From Pelobates cultripes (lineage: Eukaryota > Chordata > Amphibia > Anura > Pelobatidae), in NCBI GenBank assembly GCA_933207985.1, contig OW240915.1:111616069-111680068 (forward strand): 64,000 nt of DNA, read 5' to 3'. A program made the translations under genes and the position numbers. Positions within the stretch are counted from its first letter, which is position 1, and the number at the start of each line of letters is the position of its first letter. The notes under the pieces were generated by a model. The model worked only from the letters and a program-made list of their open reading frames with translations, was not told the origin of the DNA and did no database searches. Positions 24,261 to 35,559 of this stretch are shown one piece after another.

Positions 24261-25084
24261 GGATTGGGAGTTTGTAAGTTATATTGCTACTATCGCCAGT
24301 GTTATGTCACCTAACAACACTTTTAAATATCAATAGAAAATAAAATAAATAGGTGAGAGCTAACACTTAGAACAATAAAATACCACTACCACTGTTGAAT
24401 CTTGGGTAGTAAATAAAAGCCACTAGATATCTGTAATAAAGCATAGAATACAGATCATAGTGCAATATATCAATGTATTAATAAAAAAAGTCAACTGGTT
24501 AAACTCACATGCTGCTAATCCTATTAATAGCAGGTTCTGACTTTTAAGACTCTTCAATAAATATATCCTCTGGAACACTGCTCCCAGGTTCTGCTTCGTT
24601 TCAAAGATCTCGATTTCAGACTTTGGTAAAGTGCAAAATAATTTATTAGGATAAACAAACAATACAGGAGGGATAAAAGCAATAAAAAAAATATACTGCT
24701 GGCAATACAAAATAAGGTGAGGCAGTATATAAATGGCACAACACATTTCAATTCAATTAGTCTTTTTCAAGTGCATATATTTGGCTTGTTTCAGTCTTCA
24801 TTTTATCTGGATTGTGTCATATTTCGCGTGCATTCACTTGTACTTTCGGGTTCAGAAGGTGACATTACGTAATTTCCGTCTTCCGTATTGTGGCGCTTGG
24901 CGAAATGCCTTTGCGCCTGACATCATCACGTGGTGATGTCATTGAGTCCATGAAGATCTGGATTCCATATTAAGTATTGGCAAGAGCTGAACCTTTGCCC
25001 TTAAGTACATTGTAGCAACATTTGTGCAAAAAAATAAATAAAAAAAGTGAGTCCATAAATACTAATAACAGGGAAGCATGGTCA

Positions 25085-25534
25085 TTAAAAGACCACTATA
25101 GTGCCAGGAAAATAAACTCATTTTCCTGGCACTATAGTGCCCTGAGGGTGCCCCAACCCTCAGGGTCCCACTCCCGCCGGGCTGAATGGAGAGGAAGCGG
25201 GTTAAAACTCACTTTTCTCGGCGCTGGGGACTCTCCTCCTCCTTTGGCCGTCACCGGCTGAATGTGCATGCGCGGCAAGGGCCGTGCACGCATTAAGCCA
25301 GTCCATAGGAAAGCATTCTCAATGCTTTCCTATGGACACTGGCGTCTTCTCACTGTGAAAATCACAGTGAGAAGCGCGGAAGCGCCTCTAGAGGCTGGAT
25401 TAACCCATTTGTAAACATAGCAGTTTCTCTGAAACTGCTACGTTTACAGCAGAAAGGGTTAATCCTTGGTGGACCTGTCACCCAGACCACTTCATCAAGC
25501 TGAAGTGGTCTGGGTGCCTATAGTGGTCCTTTAA
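25085..25534. mobile_element. T2-type MITE (450 bp)
   Basis: It begins TTAAAAGACCACTATAGTGC and ends CTATAGTGGTCCTTTAA, so the ends are inverted repeats on TTAA. A subterminal palindrome (CACTATAGTGCCAGGAAAA and its complement) and a CTCACTGTGAAAATCACAGTGAG hairpin lie inside. It is a close relative of 33128-33629. Confidence 0.9.
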
Positions 25535-25699
25535 GTAAATAGAAACAATATAGACATAGCTTAATGAATCTGATATAATACATAAGTAATACCTTAAGAT
25601 AAAATTAGGTGATGTAAAAGGAAATGCAATGGGTTGATGAAGGATCGAACACCTTTAAGTATCAATATTACTATTAGATTGATTTCATATTCTTTATTT

Positions 25700-26660
25700 G
25701 TTCTAAAGGAATATCCCTACATCCCATACAATCCCCACAGTAATAAAATCCATTTGTATTCATAAAATTGACTTTAGTATTAATTGATTTATCTAAAAAA
25801 AGTTAAAAGTTGTTTAAAATGTCTAGCCCCTCTAAAAATCAGTTTTGGTCTGGGTCCTATAAAATCATTTAAATCCATATCTTGTTGTAAAATATACCAA
25901 TAATTGTTTACTATTTTATGTAGTTCATTATGTTTAGAATTATAGTTGACGATAAGAGTGATATTGCAATCTACCTTCTTTTTCTCAACTTTTATATTTT
26001 ATCAATTCTTTCCGGTCCAATTTTTGGATATTCGAGCATATATGGTCCAAATAACTTTTATTATATCCCTTATGAAGAAATTGTCTTTTTAGGTTTGTTG
26101 CTTGGTTTTTAAACACTTCAGAATCACTGCAATTTCTTTTAAGCCAAAGAAATTGACCCTTTGGGATGTTAAATAGCCAGGGTTTAAAATGGCAGCTTTT
26201 TAGGTCGATGTACCTATTTACATCAACCTGTTTTAACCCCTTAAGGACCAAACCTCTGGAACAAGAGGGAATCATGACATGTCACACGTCATGTGTCCTT
26301 AAGGGGTTAAAAACATCTTACTTTTTATTTTATTTTCTTCAATATAAATCTCTGAATCTAAAAAGTGCATTTTTTTTCCCCCGCTTATTTCATAGGATAG
26401 TGAAATATTCCACATATTATTGTTAAGACTGGTTAAAAATTCAATGAAGGCTTCTTTTCCCCCCTTCCAAACAAAAACAAAATATAATCAATATATCTCT
26501 TGTAGAGGACCAAGCCTGCTCCAAGTCCATCTAACCTGAGAATGAAAAATAGTTCCAAGTAGGACATGAATAAATTTGCATAGCTTAGAGCAAACTTGGT
26601 CCCCATAGCCATACCGATGAGTTGGAGGTAAAATTCATTATTGAACCAAAAAACTTTTTT
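25700..26660 (-). pseudogene. Penelope-like reverse transcriptase, interrupted
   Basis: Reading the minus strand from 26640: GMAMGTKFALSYANLFM, the PLE palm block, then RYIDYILFLF, the catalytic YxDD region with the second Asp replaced by Tyr. HFLDSEIYI follows. After the 78-bp MITE comes WLFNIPKGQFLWLKRNCSD, the well-conserved PLE block, then GPRPKLIFRGARHF and finally CGDCMGCRDI, the cysteine motif before the GIY-YIG endonuclease. The endonuclease itself is not clear; the T2-type MITE at 25085-25534 lies where it should follow. The altered catalytic Asp and the insertions make it inactive. Confidence 0.8.
26233..26310. mobile_element. 78-bp MITE with perfect terminal repeats
   Basis: TTAACCCCTTAAGGAC at the left and its exact complement GTCCTTAAGGGGTTAA at the right enclose only about 46 bases. 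The termini are those of the 3-kb element at 18434-21492. It sits inside the PLE reverse transcriptase. Confidence 0.9.
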
Positions 26661-26939
26661 TTTTTTTAAATCATGTTAATCCCTTCCACAATAAAATCCA
26701 TTTGTTTGTGTTACTACTATGTACTTAAGGGTAAAGTTTCAGCTCTTCCCAATACTTAATATGGAATCCAGATCTTCACTGACTCAAAGCTGTCACCACG
26801 CGATGACGTCAGGCGCAAAGGCAATGACATAATGACATAATGTGACCTTCCGAACCCAGAAGTACAAGTGACTATGACGCAATCCAGATATAAAATGAAG
26901 ACTGAAAAGGCAGGTGTGTCGGGTGCTCACTTCAAAACA

Positions 26940-27960
26940 GAAAAAGTAAATAAGCAGCAGTAACCAATGCAAGGATTCCCAGCCTTGTAAAGAGACAGTA
27001 TAAAAGAAAGGAAGGAAACCGCGCTTTATATTAGTTATACATACATACACTTGGTATCCCTTAGTTGGTGTAAGTAATATATCCTCAAAAAAAACACAAA
27101 GAGAAAAATACAATAGTGCAATATGCTATAACAAGTTGAAGACGGGGATGGTGTGTAAAACAGAAGTATTTTAAACTCACATTTGGTAGAGCTAATCAGG
27201 AGCTCTACCTTAACTCGCACGGACGGTACAATCCCCGTCTCAGGATAGGAGGCTCAAACTTTTCAGTACTCCATTGGTGTGGTGACGTAAGTAAGGTGGA
27301 AACAAAAGAGAGAAACTCCAATAGTGTAGCAACTCTGATTCCAAATGTAGAGAGAATAAATGAAAATAATTGTACTCACATTTGTTAGAGCAGACAACAT
27401 GCTCTAGTGTATAAGGCTTGCAGTGGTACAATCCCCACTGAAGGATATGTAGACCAGGAAGTGATGAGGAAGATAAATAAAATAAAGTAGTATATCACTT
27501 TACAAATATTTAATGATAACAGTAGTAACAGTATTAAAAAACAAAAGGGCTATAAGAAATAACACTTTACGCGTTTCGCCAGTTAGGCTTCATCAGAAGT
27601 GTAAAACAAGTGTCCTCAAATTCTTCCTTTAAATATATAACTCACATGAATGGGAATGAATTCCTGGTGTGTCGTGGAACGCACGCGGCAAAAACCGGAA
27701 GTGGCGCGGCGTCCACGTGTGTGTGAATACCCACCGTGGAACGCACGCGTCGCACCGGAAGTGACGTGCCGTTACCAAAGGCAGTTCGAGTATGTGCGTT
27801 CCAACAATGGAATGCATAGTGGTCGTGGCATATTATTTTATTCACAGTCTCTAGCGGCAATCGGAAGTGACGAAAGTCCTCTTTTCCAATAAAACAAGAT
27901 GACAGGAAATACAGGTTTGTGCGTTCCAACAATGGAACGCATAGTGGTCGCGGCATAATC
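26940..27960 (-). mobile_element. Second PLE-derived tail with hammerhead motif
   Basis: On the minus strand a GC-richer block with two copies of GTTCCATTGTTGGAACGCAC (27918 and 27792 areas) precedes a hammerhead-like motif (27562-27602). A T-rich tail follows with two related units (about 27330-27440 and 27125-27245). Each unit has a short hairpin (TAGAGC...GCTCTA) and a TACAATCCCC phrase. No reverse transcriptase is present, so this is a 5'-truncated copy or a separate pseudo-LTR. Confidence 0.6.
27562..27602 (-). ncRNA. Hammerhead-like ribozyme motif (copy 2, best)
   Basis: Read on the minus strand: ACACUU (stem I), core CUGAUGA, one extra A, GCC-UAACU-GGC (3-bp stem II and loop), GAA, the palindrome ACGCGU as minimal stem III, A as the candidate cleavage base, then AAGUGU, which pairs perfectly with the first strand to give a 6-bp stem I. 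All core bases of a type I hammerhead are present apart from the inserted A. Self-cleaving motifs of this type occur in PLE pseudo-LTRs, where short stem III versions are thought to act as dimers. Confidence 0.7.
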
Positions 27961-29300
27961 TTCTATTGGACATAATCTTTGTTTGGTAGTATTGCAATTG
28001 TAGGGTTTTATACTTTTGTGGGGTTGGGGTTGGAGGGCTTGATTTCAACACTCTCCACCAGCACTCAGCAGATAAATTACAGCAACAAAGCAGGCCATGA
28101 AGTATAAGAATTTGGTTTTCAGTTTGTGGTGAATATTGCTTAAGAGGGTAGTGGTAGGAACATGACAAAAGTGTGAAATGCAGCAAGCACAACAGTGTGT
28201 GGATGATAATGAGAATATTGATTGAAGCACTGTCTGCTATTTTCTACTGGTGTCCTCCTTGGTGAGTTCCCTTGGTAAACTCCTATGATTCAGGACACTT
28301 ATTTGAAGTTGGCACTTGATGGAAAGTGGCACACACATGGAATGTGGCCTGCGCTCCCTGCAGTTGTATGCTCCCCAGTGACTTAACTAAATAGGGAATT
28401 CCACTCAGCCTAGAGATAGTTACTTGGCTGTAAAGTTTGACATGAGTTGGGAGGGATTAGACAAATAGGAGATTGCACTAATGAATCAAGTTTGAATGAT
28501 AAAAAATACATAGAATCATAATGCATTGTGAGTGTACCTAATACTAATAAGTGGGGTGCAGGGGTGAGACAGTCAATGTTGCAGGGGTTAACTGAGACCC
28601 GAGCCAGAGATTACCTGTGGATTAGAGTAGAGGGATGCCAGATTAGTTTACATTGGTCCAAGTGTGTGAAAGAATTGAAGATGCTGAGTTAGTTCCCTTG
28701 GTAAACTCCTAGGATTCAGGGCACTTATTAGAAGTTGGCACTTGATGGATAGTGGCACACAGATGGAATGTGGCCTGTGCTCCCTTCGGTCGTATGCTCC
28801 CCAGTGCTAGTACTAATCCCTGAATGCACATTTTTTCTTAATATTATTTCTGTTATACATTTTATGCCAAAATTCATTGATGACGGTATTTTGCTAATTA
28901 GGTCTTTTTCAAGAAAGTTAGAACTAATTAAATTACTAGAGACAAAAAATATATAAAAGTCTTGTAATTAGCTTTTACTGTAAATTTCCTTTTCATTTAT
29001 GAAGCTCAAATTTACTATAACTGGACACATTTCCCACACAATTACATTCACTATGTGACAGAGGTCCAATACCAAGAAAGTACTATAAAATATTATATAT
29101 GCGTTATGTACTTTTAAAGATCATTTTCAAGAATGATCATTTTCTGTCCTTACAATATATTTTAAAAATCAATTTTAAATCATTGTATAAAAAAGTTCAT
29201 GTTTTTCCTGATGAAATTTCCCATGTGGAACTGAAATGTTTACATTTTTTTTACACTTTTTCAAGTAAAGGAGTAATTTGTGAATTACCTGGGAATGCTG
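27961..29300. other. Unassigned sequence outside the direct repeats
   Basis: No reading frame with a recognisable motif is present; the only structure seen is the repeat pair listed separately. Confidence 0.4.
28264..28812. repeat. Direct repeat pair, 427 bp apart
   Basis: About 125 bases starting AGTTCCCTTGGTAAACTCCT at 28264 recur at 28691, ending near CGTATGCTCCCCAGTG. Similarity is roughly 90 percent by eye. The intervening sequence has no motif. It may be part of an unrecognised element or a tandem array of two ~427-bp units. Confidence 0.8.
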
Positions 29301-29304
29301 ATTT

Positions 29305-30238
29305 ATCTGAGATATATACTCGAGTATAAGTCGACCCGAATATAAGTCGAGGCCCCTAATTTACCCCAAAAAACTGTTAAAACTTATTGACTCGCGTATA
29401 AGCCTAGGGTGGGAAATGCAGCAGCTACTGGTAAATTTCTAAATAAAATTAGATCCCAAAAAAATTATATTAATTGAATATTTATTTACAGTGTGTGTAT
29501 AAAATGAATGCAGAGTGTGTGTGTGTTTGTGTAGTGTGTGTATATAATGAATGCAGTGTGTGTGTATATAATGCAGAGTGTGTGTGTTTGTATGAATGCA
29601 GTGTGTGTGTATATAATGCAGAGTGTGTGTGTGTGTGTATGAATGCAGTGTGTGTTTGTGTATGTGATGTAGAGTTTGTAACCCTGGTGGGGGGAGGGCA
29701 TTTTTATAAAAAAATTTTTAATTATTATTATTTTAATATATTTTTTTTAAATATTATTACATTTTTATTTTATTTTATTATAAAATTTACATTTTTATTT
29801 TAATTTTTTTCGTCCCCCCCCCTCCCTGCTTGATACATGGCCAGGGATGGGGGCTATATTATTCCCTGGTGGGCCAGTGAATGGGCTGTGAAGAAGGGGG
29901 GCTGGGAACAAGCTGTTACTTACCTTTACAGCAGCTCCATTCTGCTCCCTTCTCATCCGTGCCGTTCAGCTCCAGTGTAAATCTCGTGGTCTGCGTGCCG
30001 CGCTAAGCGTTGCCACAGTAACCCGTGGCAACGCTCTGACGGCCGCGGCTCTCGCGAGTCTTACACTGGAGCTGAACAGCATGGAGGAAAAGGGAGCTGA
30101 ATGGAGCTGCTGTAAAGGTAAGTAACAGCTTGCTCCCAGCCCCCAACAGGACCGCCAGGCTTGTAATAAGACGAGTGGGGCTTTTTCAGCACAAAAATTG
30201 TACAGAAAAACCCGTCGTATTCTTGAGTATATATATAT
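29305..30238. mobile_element. DNA element with TATATACTCGAGTA termini
   Basis: The left end reads ATATATACTCGAGTATAAGTC and the right end, complemented, ATATATACTCAAGAATACGAC. Inside lie a TG-rich minisatellite (29490-29660) and a large palindrome. The arms at about 29908-29975 and 30060-30130 (AGCTGTTACTTACCTTTACA and complement) surround a GC-rich centre. No transposase frame is seen. The AT-rich flanks hide any target duplication. Confidence 0.7.
29490..29665. repeat. TG-rich minisatellite
   Basis: Irregular repeats of the form TGCAGTGTGTGTGTATATAA with units of about 25-45 bp. Frames on either strand are repeat artefacts. Confidence 0.85.
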
Positions 30239-30406
30239 ATATATATATTACATGCTGTAAAGGGATGAGAAATAATTTCATTTCTATGTAACAATTATGT
30301 AACAATTATTGTTATTCAACATTAGTTAAGAATTAAACAACTTGAAATAAAAAAAAAAATATCAAACTCCCCGCTGATTGATTAAAATTTTACATATCAA
30401 GTGTAG

Positions 30407-30717
30407 CATACAGCCAGGGCTGGCCTGTCCATAGGAGCAGATTCCTATGTAACCTTGTGTGTGTGTGTGTCAGTGACTTTGTGTGTTGTGACTTTGTGCA
30501 TAGCCTGTCCCCCCACACTGACACCCCCACACCCTGCCCCCCACGTTCTGTTGCCCCCACACCCTGTCCCCCACAGCCTTCCTACACACTGCCCCCCGTA
30601 AACTGTCACCTTCCTACACACTGTCCCCTATACTGTTACCTTCCTACACACTGTACAGGCAGTATTTCATACTTGGACCCAGGCAGCAAAATGTCTTTGG
30701 CCGGCCCTGCATACAAC
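30407..30717. mobile_element. hAT-type MITE (295 bp)
   Basis: The body 30415-30709 starts CAGGGCTGGCC and ends GGCCGGCCCTG. The flanking 8-mers CATACAGC and CATACAAC match at 7 of 8 bases, the hAT target-duplication size. The interior is a C-rich minisatellite with repeated CACACTGTCCCC-type phrases. Confidence 0.85.
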
Positions 30718-33127
30718 TGTTGTGATTCTAAAATAAAATTTTAGTGAAATAATGTTTATTAACTTAAGTAATATCTCAACATAAATCATTATATCTAGAT
30801 TTTCATTTCACATTATGCATCCTTCCATGTTAACAGGAACAAGATGACTTTTCACTTTAATTAAAGGCCATATTTAACAACTTCTACTTCATAAGAAAGA
30901 TTGGTTGAACTCGAAAAAAATTATCTGTGCATTAACCCCTTGCTCAAATGTCTCCTTTATCTTGTCTTGCCATTGTCTGCTGACATTTAGGGACTGTGAT
31001 TCTGCTTCTGGTTGTTTATATGGTTTAGCTGGGATTTCTGTTTCTTATGCACTATTCTGCTTTGTGTATTTGTATTTCTGAACAATACATTTTCTTTGTA
31101 TATTTCTATTGGGCAATAAACCTTGAAACTATGACATTCTTCGGTCATAGGGAATTCACATTTTATCAAGGATAAAAAGGTACGTTCTAATTTACAATTA
31201 CAAGGTAATATAAAGCATTTAGGAACTAAACACCAGATATATTATGGGACTAAGATATTAAAGGTAACCACTAAACAGGATTTTACACATTTTTAGTTTT
31301 TAATTTATAAATGTATTTAAAAACAAATGACTATGCTTTAAGTTATCCTTTCAGTTGAGAGGGTATCCACTGTGCCCTTGATGTTCATTATTTAATTCCC
31401 ATGTCTTTGTAAATGGGTGAAGATAATGGATATCTATTAATCAAACAGTTTGATTAGAGTGTGAATCCTAATTATTAGAGTTGGGTGCTCAACATGGTTT
31501 GACATGGTCCCTTTCGAACATTACAAAGGTTTTTTTTCACACCCATTATGGCATATTTAAAACATGTAGAAAACTCTTGCTTAAGCAAGTGCAATCGAAT
31601 TTCTGATCTAGATTGGAAGGTGGTGAATAGAGAGAAGTTGTTTTGTTTGCAACACTGGTGGTTTATCTTTGCTTAAATAATAGCAACATAGGGTAAAAAG
31701 ACATGGGTACTCATAAAAAGCTAATAAAAGAGCTAGAAAATGATCTGTCACAGGTTTTTATAAGTTAGTTATATTGATCTAAAATTCCTTGATCAAATCT
31801 TGACAATTCCCAGTGTAGTGGAAAAAGGTGAAACATTGCCAAAATAGTTTTTTTTTAAATAGTATATATAAGTGTATATGAGTATTGAACATTTCTGTGA
31901 TTGTGTAAAGCAAGTAATATTTAAGAGGTCATACGCAATGTATTGTGGTTTATTACAGTTAAATGTCCCAAGCCTTTAGTCACATTGTACCATCTCAGTA
32001 CTAAATCATCCTATTTATGAAAGGAGCTCATTAAGAATAGAATGAAATGACAAAAATGACAAAGAATATGTCTTACTAAGGAGGTCAGAAGCAATACCTC
32101 GTGATTCATTAAATTTAAATATTGAGATCATATGATCACATTCATGTAACATTACTATTGAATCATCCAGTTTTTATAAGATCTCCAAAGCACCTAATTA
32201 ACAGTGGAAAAAGACATTTTAACATTTTCAAGAGCGGTATCTCAGTGATAGCAGATGACAACTTTGCAGTGAGATTCAGTAATAGAAAGCAACAGCTGTC
32301 AACAATGGCCTTAATTTAATTAGAGACAATCATTTTTATTGTCATTTTATCGGCTCATATGAGCCATTTATAAGTTTGGATTTACTAAATTAACCATGTT
32401 AAAGACTTATTGGAAGCTGATAATTATCAGTTATAAGAAAGAGTGGTTGAGCCTGGGTTAGAATATTGAAACTTATACTTTATGATATTGATAATATTGG
32501 CTTAGGTGATTTAAATGTATTTATTGGGCATATTGCCTGATAAATAGCCTTATGGGATTTGACATCTAAAACTTGCTACTATTTGCTCACTGGTAGCTCT
32601 AAGTGCTGTATGGACTGAAACATTTTAATTGATATTAATAAACAATTAATATTAATATTAATGAACCAAACTATGTGTATCTTTAGGAGTTTATGTTCAT
32701 ATTGTATATTTTAATTTTCTAGCTTTATTCATATTGCTATTACATTTTTAAATGAATATACGTTGTTGGGGACATTTTCTAGGTAGACTAGTATAGTAAT
32801 GGTCATTTGATAGTGTGACCTTTTTGTACTACTAGAAACATCACAGAAATGTTCATATGTAGGATCCGAAAGTAAGACACCAACACCTACAATTCCAAAA
32901 AGATAATTACAAGAAAGAGAACATTCAATAGCTCTTTGCATATCATTTTTAAATTGATTTAATTTCTGAATTATATCCAACTTCTTGTAATAAAAAACAT
33001 TAGGTACAATTATATTATATTTTAGAATGTTGCTTAGAAATGAATTCATGATTATTCACTAAAATGAGAAATCAAACAGAATTCAAAGGGAATTTTAAAT
33101 TTAAAGCAAAATAGCCAAACTGGAAAA
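30718..33127. other. Unassigned AT-rich intergenic or intronic sequence
   Basis: This is one of the longest stretches without a recognised element. A minus-strand frame of 106 codons at 32729-33049 is AT-rich and shows no motif. No credible exon with both splice sites was seen. Confidence 0.4.
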
Positions 33128-33629
33128 TTAAAGGACCACTATAGTGCCAGGAAAACATACTCGTTTTCCTGGCACTATAGTGCCCTGAGGGTGCCCCCAC
33201 CCTCAGGGACCCCCTCCCGCCCGGCTCTGGAAAGGGGAAAGGGTTAAAAACTTACCTTTTTCCAGCGCTGGGCGGAGAGCTCTCCTCCTTCTCTCCTCCT
33301 CCGTTCCTCCTCCTGGGTTGAATGCGCACGCGCGGCAAGAGCTGCGCGCGCATTCAGCCCGTCGCATAGGAAAGCATTTACAATGCTTTCCTATGGACGC
33401 TTGCGTGCTCTCACTGTGAAAATCACAGTGAGAAGCATGCAAGCGCCTCTAGTGGCTGTCAATGAGACAGCCACTAGAGGATTAGGGGGAAGCCTTAACC
33501 CATTCATAAACATAGCAGTTTCTCTGAAACTGCTATGTTTATAAAAAAATGGGTTAACCCTAGAAGGACCTGGCACCCAGACCACTTCATTAAGCTGAAG
33601 TGGTCTGGGTGCCTAGAGTGGTCCTTTAA
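33128..33629. mobile_element. T2-type MITE (502 bp)
   Basis: It begins TTAAAGGACCACTATAGTGC and ends CTAGAGTGGTCCTTTAA. The interior parallels the copy at 25085: the subterminal palindrome, the GAAAGCATT...AATGCTTTC hairpin and the CTCACTGTGAAAATCACAGTGAG hairpin. Confidence 0.92.
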
Positions 33630-33750
33630 GTTAGCTATCCTTCCAGTTCTGCTACCGTGGCCCAATATGTGAAATTCACTGTGAATTCTCACTGAATTCT
33701 TACTTTTATCAATAACTCTGTATAAGATGAATGATGTCTTCATAGAGAAT

Positions 33751-34533
33751 TGTAGCGGAGCGGCAATATTAAATCCCAAGATCTCCGCTGGTATAGAAGG
33801 TAATCCACAGTCAAGCGCTGAAAAGCAAGGCAATATCCCAAATCTCCCAGTAACCGGACGAAACACAGTTCTGAGAGTCAACTGAAGGCTTTATTCACAG
33901 GCTCCACAATTTATACAATTCCCCATGCAAGGGGTTTCCTGATTCCTATCCCAGGGGTATTCCAGGGGTGGACTACATGGGGAACTTAATGTACAGAGCC
34001 TTTCTCCCATAAGGCACTACTGCACGAGAGGGATCCTCCCACTGGAATGTACCGTTAAGTGGATTATCCCTCCGTGCAGCAGAACCGGCAATTTACTTTA
34101 AAATATACAGTTTTTCGAATGTTAGGTCTATTTGCACGAATGGATGTTCGGTAGATAGCTGGGGTCTGAGCGCATCATTCGTGAGATTCCCGCTCAGATC
34201 CCAGCTAAAACAACCGAACACCGCACGAAAAACATATTTATTAAAACACACACTTCAAAGACCGATTGCTATATGAGGAATAAAATACCGAACGGCCCAG
34301 AACTCCCGAACGGCCTGGAAGCTCAGCGGTGTTTGCGCCGTTGAGTAGCCGTTTTTAGTACCACGCGCTCGACGACCAAACACTGCAGGAGGAACAAAAG
34401 ATCCAAGATGGCTGACTGCCGCATGGTCGGTAGCCGAACGGCAGCCACCTAGGAGAGCCTCTAATTACCGATTGCAACATTGTTGCAATCGGTTAACAAG
34501 CGCCACACGTCTCTCAATGTGTGGGCTGTTACA
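33751..34533 (-). mobile_element. Orphan LTR of a retrotransposon
   Basis: The segment starts TGTAGCGG and ends GGCTGTTACA, so it has TG...CA ends on either strand. An AATAAAGCC polyadenylation-type signal on the minus strand at about 33885 suggests minus orientation. It is rich in GAACGGC motifs. No matching second LTR or flanking duplication is present. A hairpin (34543-34588, arms TTTCGGTTCACGAACGGC and complement) lies just outside. It adjoins the gypsy relic at 34611, but whether the two belong together is unclear. Confidence 0.55.
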
Positions 34534-34610
34534 GGGTGGTTATTTCGGTTCACGAACGGCCTGCAAAAGTGCCGTTCGTGAAACGAAAGGGAATCAGCTA
34601 TCTGCTTTCG

Positions 34611-35160
34611 GTTCCTCAAGAGTCCACAGGGTTCTCTCCATTTGAGCTCCTGTTTGGTTGGTGGGTGCAGGGGCCCCTGGACCTGCTAAGAGAATTCTGG
34701 GAGGTGGATTACATTCAGGAGAAAGTACCAGTAGTCTCCTATGTATCTGAGCTCAGGGGGAGGGCAGGTGAGGCCAGACCCCGCCAAGGTTGAGGCCATC
34801 CATCATTGGCATCTGGGCAGTCTTAAGTTAAGTTGATGATTAGGGGAACGAGCATCCAGTAGCTTTTCTCAGTCGGAAGCTGCTGGATTGAGAGGTCAGC
34901 TACGCGGCCATAGAGAAAGAGTGCCTTGCTGTAGTCTGGGCTCTCAAGAAGCTACAAACCTATCTCCATGGAAGGGAGTTCACGGTGGTAACAGACCACA
35001 ATCACCTCTTCTGGCTAAACTGAGTGGCATGTGACAATGGGCAACTGCAGAGGTGGACTTTGGCACTTCAGCAGTACAATTTTACCATCCAATATGTGAA
35101 AGGCCAGTCACATGGAAATAGAGGGATAGCCCTGTCCTTCTGCAGCCTGTGACTCAGGCA
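34611..35160 (+). pseudogene. Integrase end and RNase H fragments
   Basis: The first piece reads ESTGFSPFELLFGWWVQGP and continues LLREFWE, the block after the integrase catalytic core in vertebrate gypsy elements. The second reads [20 protein letters not shown] then [14 protein letters not shown], carrying the RNase H Glu and Asp residues, followed by LQRWTLALQQYNFTIQYVKG. A TGA lies after the FWLN block and another frame break separates the two pieces. Reverse transcriptase is deleted between them. Confidence 0.85.
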
Positions 35161-35205
35161 GTAGGGTCCCATCCTGACAGCAGGACTGTCTTTGGGGGGA
35201 AGAAA

Positions 35206-35559
35206 TGTGACAAAAAGAAACTTCAATGTATCACATAGCACAAGATGCAGAGCCCCCCCATGCTGAGATATCTGCCTGGCTGATCTAGGTATGCTTTTGT
35301 TGTCAAGATGGACTTGCAGATGGGGGAAGGGAAATGTAGTTTGTATATCCTGATGTGAAGTGAATATAAAGACAGCTGCTGTTTGTACCAAGAAAGAAGC
35401 TGGTTGTCTCTTTCCTTGCTGCAACTATCCAAGATCTGCTATAATGTGAATGCTGGTGGATAAAGAGACTCAAAGCCCAGGTCATAGCACTTAGTATAGT
35501 GATCAGCTGTGCAAGTTAATGGAAGTTCCCACGGACGATATTAGGGCTGTATTGTCACA
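35206..35559 (+). repeat. 3' LTR of the gypsy relic
   Basis: It starts TGTGACAAAAAG directly after the purine tract and ends ATTGTCACA. The 6-bp inverted ends support the boundaries. No second copy is present in the window. Confidence 0.65.

Larger units (their letters stand above)
24305..26900 (-). mobile_element. Penelope-like element with inverted flanking repeats
   Basis: Minus-strand order is: flanking block (26900-26695), reverse transcriptase (about 26660-25985), a cysteine-containing linker (about 25750-25690), then a 3' flanking block (25020-24780) and tail. The two flanking blocks are inverted copies of each other (CTTAAGTACATTGTAG... against CTACTATGTACTTAAGG...), the arrangement typical of PLE pseudo-LTRs. 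A 78-bp MITE (26233) and a 450-bp MITE (25085) have inserted into it. A decayed hammerhead-like sequence (GAAATGTGTTG context) lies at about 24735-24775. Confidence 0.75.
34611..35559 (+). mobile_element. Relic of a Gmr1-like gypsy element
   Basis: Plus-strand order is an integrase C-terminal fragment (34611-34790), an RNase H fragment (34880-35150), a purine-rich tract (TTTGGGGGGAAGAA) and an LTR (35206-35559) with ends TGTGAC/GTCACA. Finding integrase before RNase H and RNase H next to the LTR fits the Gmr1-like gypsy group, in which integrase precedes reverse transcriptase. The reverse transcriptase itself and everything 5' of it are lost. Confidence 0.7.

Noticed and set aside
24735..24775. 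Hammerhead-like sequence in the PLE tail
   Set aside because: The core reads CUUGAAAAAG instead of CUGANGA and stem II does not pair, so it is at best a dead copy.
29474..29803. Open frames rich in Cys-Val or His-Thr across TG repeats
   Set aside because: They are translations of a minisatellite; the opposite strand is open too.
32729..33049. 106-codon minus-strand frame
   Set aside because: AT-rich, no motif, no splice context and no support from a second copy.
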